A DNA stretch of 64,000 bases from Romanomermis culicivorax (Eukaryota > Nematoda > Enoplea > Mermithida > Mermithidae): assembly GCA_963922205.1 (NCBI GenBank), contig CAWUHX010000309.1, forward strand, positions 1 to 64,000. The letters run 5' to 3'. The notes below the pieces were generated by a model. It did not search any database and was not told the origin of the DNA. It saw only the letters and a program-made list of their open reading frames with translations. This document shows, piece by piece, positions 58,661 to 64,000 of the stretch; position 1 is the first letter of the stretch, and the number at the start of each line of letters is the position of its first letter. A program made the translations under genes and the position numbers.

Positions 58661-60294
58661 GCTGTTTCCATGGACTATTGGATCTGCATTCAATTGCAAA
58701 TGACGACAAAAAATATGTATAGATAACAAATCAAAAAACATACATAGACAAAAAAGTCAAACAATACGCATAAAAACATTAAAATAAAATACTTTTGAAG
58801 CTGGTCATTTTTCCAAACAAGTGGGACATAATTCATTTTGATGAAGCAAGGTCCAACTTTGGAGATATCCGTGATATCCTTGTATGCCTAACTATTCTCA
58901 CAAATTTTTATTTAGATAGGCTAAATACGTGCGAATAACCATTCTATTGAATTGCAATTTTTGATATCAATAGAAACAACAGAGAGTAGAGGAAAATATA
59001 GTGTGCTCACGTGCACTAACGTTATTCCACGTAATGATTCGCTCTTAGTTTCCAGGAAACTCGTGCATATATGGAAAAATCTAGATCATTTTCCCACTGA
59101 CTCTGTAGTGAACATTTCATGCAGTTACCATTGAGTTTTCATTAAGTTTTCATACTTGGTGATGATCTCGTATATAATGATGGTGTAGAACTGGGCTTTT
59201 CCGATGAAACATATAAAAAAAAGATATATTAATTTGCGTAAAAGTTTTCACAGGCCTACCTGATGCTAGATTATTTATGATTTTCAATTCAGGATTTGAC
59301 ACTGAAGTTATTAATAATTTTCATGATCTTGGCTGGTATCGTCACCATTGGATCAAAATGATCAATGAAGAAGTGTTCTGCAATTGTTGATTTTAAATTT
59401 TAGTGAGTAGCGTATGGGAAAAATTGTTCAAACTTTAAAGCAACGTTTCTTGTACTAGTTCTATTCAATATTTTCTATTCCAGATTAGAACTTCGGACAA
59501 ATAACGAGACTATACAACTCTAGAATTTCACGTGGGGACTCGCATACAAAATCTGGGCTACAAAAAATTTCCAGTTTCAAACGCGAAAAAATCTTCGGGT
59601 CGAAATTTCAATTCATGTTCGACACTTTGGCTTCTAAAGCGACTGTCATTTTTAAATTTTGGAGTTTCCTCTGAAACGAATTGTTTGTAACTACGATACT
59701 TTTTGCATGATAAAAGACTGAACATCTTTTCACTACCTGCACATGTTATAATGTATTTTGTAAAACTATTCCGTCGAGGGAATGTCTTCAGGTTTGAATT
59801 CCAAAACTTTACATGTTATAATACATTTGATAACCTACAGATAGTTATTTCGCACTAATCATTTCTGCTCGTAATCCATATTTACACTAAAATTTACATA
59901 AATGTGGTGTGCGCCTGTACCCGATCTCAAGATTAAAACACTCTGAGGTTCGCGTCAAATAGACAATCATGAGCACTATAATAAAGTCCAATAGAAGAAG
60001 TGTTTATCTCTAGCATCGTACTGAATAGTTCTGAATTTTGATGAAATTTCAGGATCGCACTGATCGAAAATGGTACAAGATTAGGTTGCGTTCCTATGAA
60101 AAATTTCTTCATGTCAGAGAACTTTATCGAATGTGATTTTCTATTTATCCATATCTATTATAATTTCTGAGGTCAGGTACGGGTAAACTTTCTATTGTTT
60201 AGCACATTTATGCAAATCTCAGGGTAAAGTTAACCTATGGGCAAAAATAGTCGGTGTAACATTAATCAGGTTGCTGTTTGCTATATAATGCACG
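58661..60294. other. No gene seen
   Basis: AT-rich intergenic DNA without terminal repeats or convincing coding segments. Confidence 0.3.
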
Positions 60295-60415
60295 GAATGA
60301 AACGTTTCGGCATCAGCCATTTCGGTACCGGCCATTTCAGCGCCGACCATTATGGCGCCAGCGGTTTCGGTGGACGCCATTCCATCGTCTGCCGTTACGA
60401 TGCCAGTCAAATTTT
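60295..60415. repeat. 15-bp minisatellite, ~7 units
   Basis: Units like CGGTACCGGCCATTT and CAGCGCCGACCATTA. Because the period is 15, all frames give pentapeptide repeats, e.g. FGTGHFSADHYGASG on the + strand. No flanking coding context was found. Confidence 0.6.
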
Positions 60416-60419
60416 TTAG

Positions 60420-62050
60420 AAGGAAAAGTGGTATGGTGGTACAGATTACAGGAGTTGAGAGATTTGCGATCATTTCGTGTTCTTGAAACTTGTGGAAAGT
60501 CAACTTCTGGATGAATCATACTACTTTTATCAGTACGGCTTTCATCAAGACAATGTTTTATGTTTCAGTCATATCTTCTATTTTTCTTTGTTTTTTGCTT
60601 CGTTATTATAACGCTTCCTTTATTTACGTTCTTACTTTCCAATTTGTATTTCTTTACTTTCATATTTGATTCCATTATGTACTCCATTTTTTACATATAT
60701 CGTTTGTATGTTGTTTCTCTTGATCTCATTAATTTCCATAGTTTTGATTCGTTTGGTTGACAATGTTATCGTATACGGTGTGATGATTCGATCGCGAATC
60801 GATTCACAACTGACGATGAGTTTGGACGGTATATTGCAATATTTTTGACCAACGTAAAAACAATATGCAGGTCAAAAGTAGCTCAACATCATTCCTCACC
60901 GTTTTCAATTTGTTTCTCTACGAAGAACTGTTCATCTTCAGAAAACTATACCTTGTTATGGTTCGCCAAGATTCTGATCTGGGTAGTAACCATTAGGACG
61001 CTTGATTGTCACAGAAAAATCGTAATTGGTTTAATTACATCATCAAAATCCCCCTTTTCCATCATTATATTGACGTCAATAACAAAATGAAAAAGCTTAT
61101 CTGGCGCCGAAATATCCCAGACCGTTGAATGCACTATAACACGTATGATGTCAGAATTTTCACTGGGAGACGGATACTCGTGAATAAATAATATCAGGCA
61201 CGTGTTTAATCTTTTTCGGGAGAACTCCTATTGAAACCGTAACAAATTTGTCTATCTGCTGGCAGCATAGTTTCTAAACCTGAATCAGTACAGTGTTGTC
61301 ATATGTGAGCAGCGAGAAAATTTTGAATAAATGTCACATCCGATTAAGAATCGTAACACACTGAACTGATATTGACGCATATTCATTACGAATACCGCTT
61401 TGCTATTGTGAAAATCTCAATGTTACGAAGTGCTAAGGTCGCACACTGTAACTATCTTGCACAATATTTGAGGCCGCCACTTCGCCAGTTCTAGCTAGCC
61501 ATAAAAATTTCACAATTGAGTGAAAAATAACGTGGAAGAATAGCAAACTTTCTCTACCTTAATTGACAAGGATGCCAATCAGTGGTTTTTTCTAGCAAAT
61601 GTTGACGTTGAGGAGATTGAAAAAACTGCCAGATTCAAAATTAACACGTTGTCTCCTGTCAGTGGACAGGAAGCCTTGTACAGGAAATGAAATCCAGGCG
61701 GTCATCTAATCCTCTTTCTTGCCCAGAAAGTTCAATACTTATTTCTGTTGTAAATTTTAATTGAGAAACTATTTACAGTTCTGGTGTCATAAATTTTCCC
61801 TGCAAACTCGCAGGCTTAACACAGGACTGTTGATGGGCTTCAACATTATCAAAACTTTCAATATCCGAGCCATGCTTTTTTGTGTGCCAACTTTTGCTTA
61901 ATTCTTTCTGCAAAATGATCCAAGTAATCATTGTCAATTGTTGACGTAGCAGTTTTATTCCCACTTTTTTTAATACTATTGTAAAACTGCTATTGCGGGT
62001 TTTAGGTCAATTTGTCTTCCTGATACGGAATATGAGAAGGGCCACTTGAA
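60420..62050. other. No gene seen
   Basis: Intergenic; nothing recognisable on either strand. Confidence 0.3.
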
Positions 62051-62305
62051 AAAATCGTTACCACTTGAAAACATTTGTTACCCCATGAAAAATCGTTACC
62101 TTCAAACATGATGCACAACATTTTTTCAAGATGCATCGCAAAAATTTCAGGATGCTTCGTAAAAATTTCAATATGCATCGTAATAAAATCAAGATGTAAG
62201 GGTTTTCCGATACGAATTTCTTTTCAAGTGCATCGCATTTTTCAAGATAATATAAAAAAACAAGATGTCATCTTGAAAAAGATCAAGATGACATCTTGAA
62301 AAAAA
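62050..62305. repeat. AAGATGCATCG degenerate repeats and hairpin
   Basis: Repeated TTTCAAGATGCATCGYAAAA units of ~24-26 bp (62115-62215), then CAAGATGTCATCTTG and CAAGATGACATCTTG, each a near-perfect palindrome, separated by ~10 bp (62255-62300). Confidence 0.6.
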
Positions 62306-62953
62306 TGGACGGCACACCGAAGGATGACAATTTCTGACACTAGCCAATCAAAGGCGTTGCTCCGCTGTTTATAATAACGGGAGCCCAATTTTTTTATATT
62401 CACAAGCATTTAATGAAAATCATACTTTAAACAAATACAGACCCCCTATTTGTATTTCTGCGCTTTTCTGAAATGAATCGCGTGATCATCATGGTGACAT
62501 ACTCGCTCATTATCACATGTTGGAATTCACAAGAATAAAGCTTACTGATGTGAATTGTCGAGTTTTTTTCCAATGGTACTATTTTTTTGAGACTGACTTC
62601 GATTCATTTTGTCACGTGATATGCATAACAACAACTGCTCTTTACATCCTAAATGTCACGTCTATCTACAACACTTTTTTGGTCACCAACATTGATTAGT
62701 TAAGTCACGCAATGTACACAGTTGTGTCACGATCGCATTATTGATTACGTGTTCAAATTCGCGACAATTAATGACTTAGAGGCTGTTGCTTTTTGTTTCT
62801 CTGCGTCTTTATTTTTTTCAGTTACTGGCCTTGAAGCTCATTGAACCCGTGGTGTGCTCTGCATCAACATCCATGTTTACTTCGCAGGCTAGAACTTCCA
62901 AGAATCAGAATCTTGTAGATTGATTTGGTTACAACTAATAGTTGATTTTTTAA
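62306..62953. other. No gene seen
   Basis: Intergenic AT-rich DNA. Confidence 0.3.
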
Positions 62954-63745
62954 ACTAGTTTATTAGAAAATGCTCCGATAGGGCAGAAAGGGAGAATATA
63001 CTTGCTTGGATAGTTGCCAAGCTAGAAAAAGAAGTGGACTAGATTTTTGAGAACTTGGGTTAAAGTTGGAAAAAATTCGCTTTCGTTATATAGAATTTTC
63101 ATTCTCTCTCAAAAAAAAAATTTCCATGTATGGGAAAAAGTATATTCTGCAGCATCGTGCATTTTGTCCTTCCACTGGCAGCAACTACAGTAATATTTTT
63201 CTATATGAAAATTATTTGCACGTGACTTCAAATGTAGAGAAATGGTAAAGGAGTAGCATTCTAACTCCCGACTGATTCAAAACATCTGCCTCTCACACTA
63301 GCTGAAAAATATTGAGGTGGGCATATTATAGTCATTTTCAGAACTATAAAGAAACCTGAAGTTGGTTGAACTAACCCAACATGAGGATAATCTCAACATC
63401 GGGACCAAATTGATGATCCTGAGTTTGAGCTAATCGCAATGTCCAAATTATTTTCTTCTAGTGTACAAATAATACTCTTTCCAGGATTAACTAACGCTGA
63501 GGTTTAAGTTCGAGCGTGGGAATTGCACAAATTTTTATATTTATTTGCTTTAAGGATAAGAAAATTATGCGAACATGTTAGTGCAACCAGACAGCTCGAG
63601 CTGGGGATAATCTCGATATTGAGCTCGTTATAGTCCTGATCACATTCAAATTATTCCAAACTTGAGATCAAACCGCGTCGCCTTTTTGTTCAAGATTATC
63701 TCGAGCTCGAGCTTAGACGCCCCTCAGTGCAACTGAGCCTTGGTT
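62954..63745. mobile_element. Second copy of the 31-kb palindromic element
   Basis: Starts ACTAGTTTATTAGAAAATG and follows 31285-31800 closely (GTTGCCAAGCTAG, CTAACTCCCGACTGATTCAA, ATTGAGCTCGTTATAGTCC), with an extra ~270 bp at about 63335-63605. The right arm is not present before the window ends. Confidence 0.65.
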
Positions 63746-64000
63746 ACAGTCATTGGGCACCGATCTGCAAAAAAGGAGAACAGAGTAAAGCATACAAAAA
63801 TGCTCCTGGTTCAGTCATACCTATACTAGGGATGTGCGCCTAATCCCGTAACCGATTCTCCCCCACTATACTCGCACTCCCACGGCAACAGTACGACTTT
63901 TTTGAAGACAGGACGGGAGGCACAGGTATAGGTGAAATTGCTTCCCATCTGCCATCCTGCAAAAGTCCTCTTTCTGCAAATTTCAGTTTAAATCCAAAAA

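Noticed and set aside
60219..60519. Pentapeptide-repeat frames (FGTGH, RYRPF, GTEMA types) on both strands
   Set aside because: All frames of a 15-bp repeat look structured; no flanking exons or start context support a gene.

Overview
The window looks like nuclear DNA of a small invertebrate animal. It is AT-rich and intron-rich: short, relatively GC-rich coding islands are bounded by canonical GT/AG splice sites and separated by long AT-rich introns full of transposon debris. There are no operons, tRNA or rRNA genes or CRISPR arrays that I can see. I cannot name the species. Bases 1-42 look like a sequencing barcode plus the amplification adapter used for ultra-low-input long-read libraries, so base 1 is probably an untrimmed contig end from a tiny specimen.

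Two protein-coding genes are well supported, both on the + strand. The first is a roughly 34 kb multi-exon gene (about 9.1-43.4 kb). From 17,157 to the stop at 43,394 I can chain 15 exons in which every intron phase agrees. The product has a coiled coil, a basic Ser/Arg-Lys-rich stretch and two matrin/U1-type C2H2 zinc fingers (C-x2-C ... H-x5-H), followed by a low-complexity tail. It most resembles the ZNF318 family. The second is an intact, intronless 101-residue ERH (enhancer of rudimentary homolog) at 51,508-51,813.

Most of the rest is transposable elements, chiefly short non-autonomous DNA transposons. At least a dozen can be delimited exactly by 8-bp target-site duplications (TSDs), many of them perfect, and by termini of the CAGTG/CACTG/CAGGG/CATAG/CAGAG/TAGAG/TAGGG type typical of hAT elements. 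Decayed hAT protein pieces (a BED-type finger exon at about 22.7 kb and a dimerisation domain at about 50.3 kb) sit inside such elements. Other material includes a Mutator-like MITE with 9-bp TSDs, a foldback element, Tc1/mariner-like and Harbinger-like MITEs, two LINE reverse-transcriptase tails, a ~98-bp satellite and several minisatellites.

The most unusual pattern is modular. Each hAT-like family carries inverted subterminal arrays of its own short word, often fused into a perfect palindrome: TCCACATGTGGA, TGTGCCAATTGGCACA, TTTGTACATGTACAAA, ACAAGCCATGGCTTGT, GGATCCGGATCC, GGGTACCC, GGATATCCGGA. The same ~700-bp internal core appears between three different word sets (325-1367; 9986-11041 and 41071-42081; 13200-14299), each copy with perfect TSDs. 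This suggests that terminal recognition cassettes are exchanged around a shared cargo. After ERH (52-64 kb) I see no convincing gene, only microsatellites, small MITEs and unassigned AT-rich sequence.
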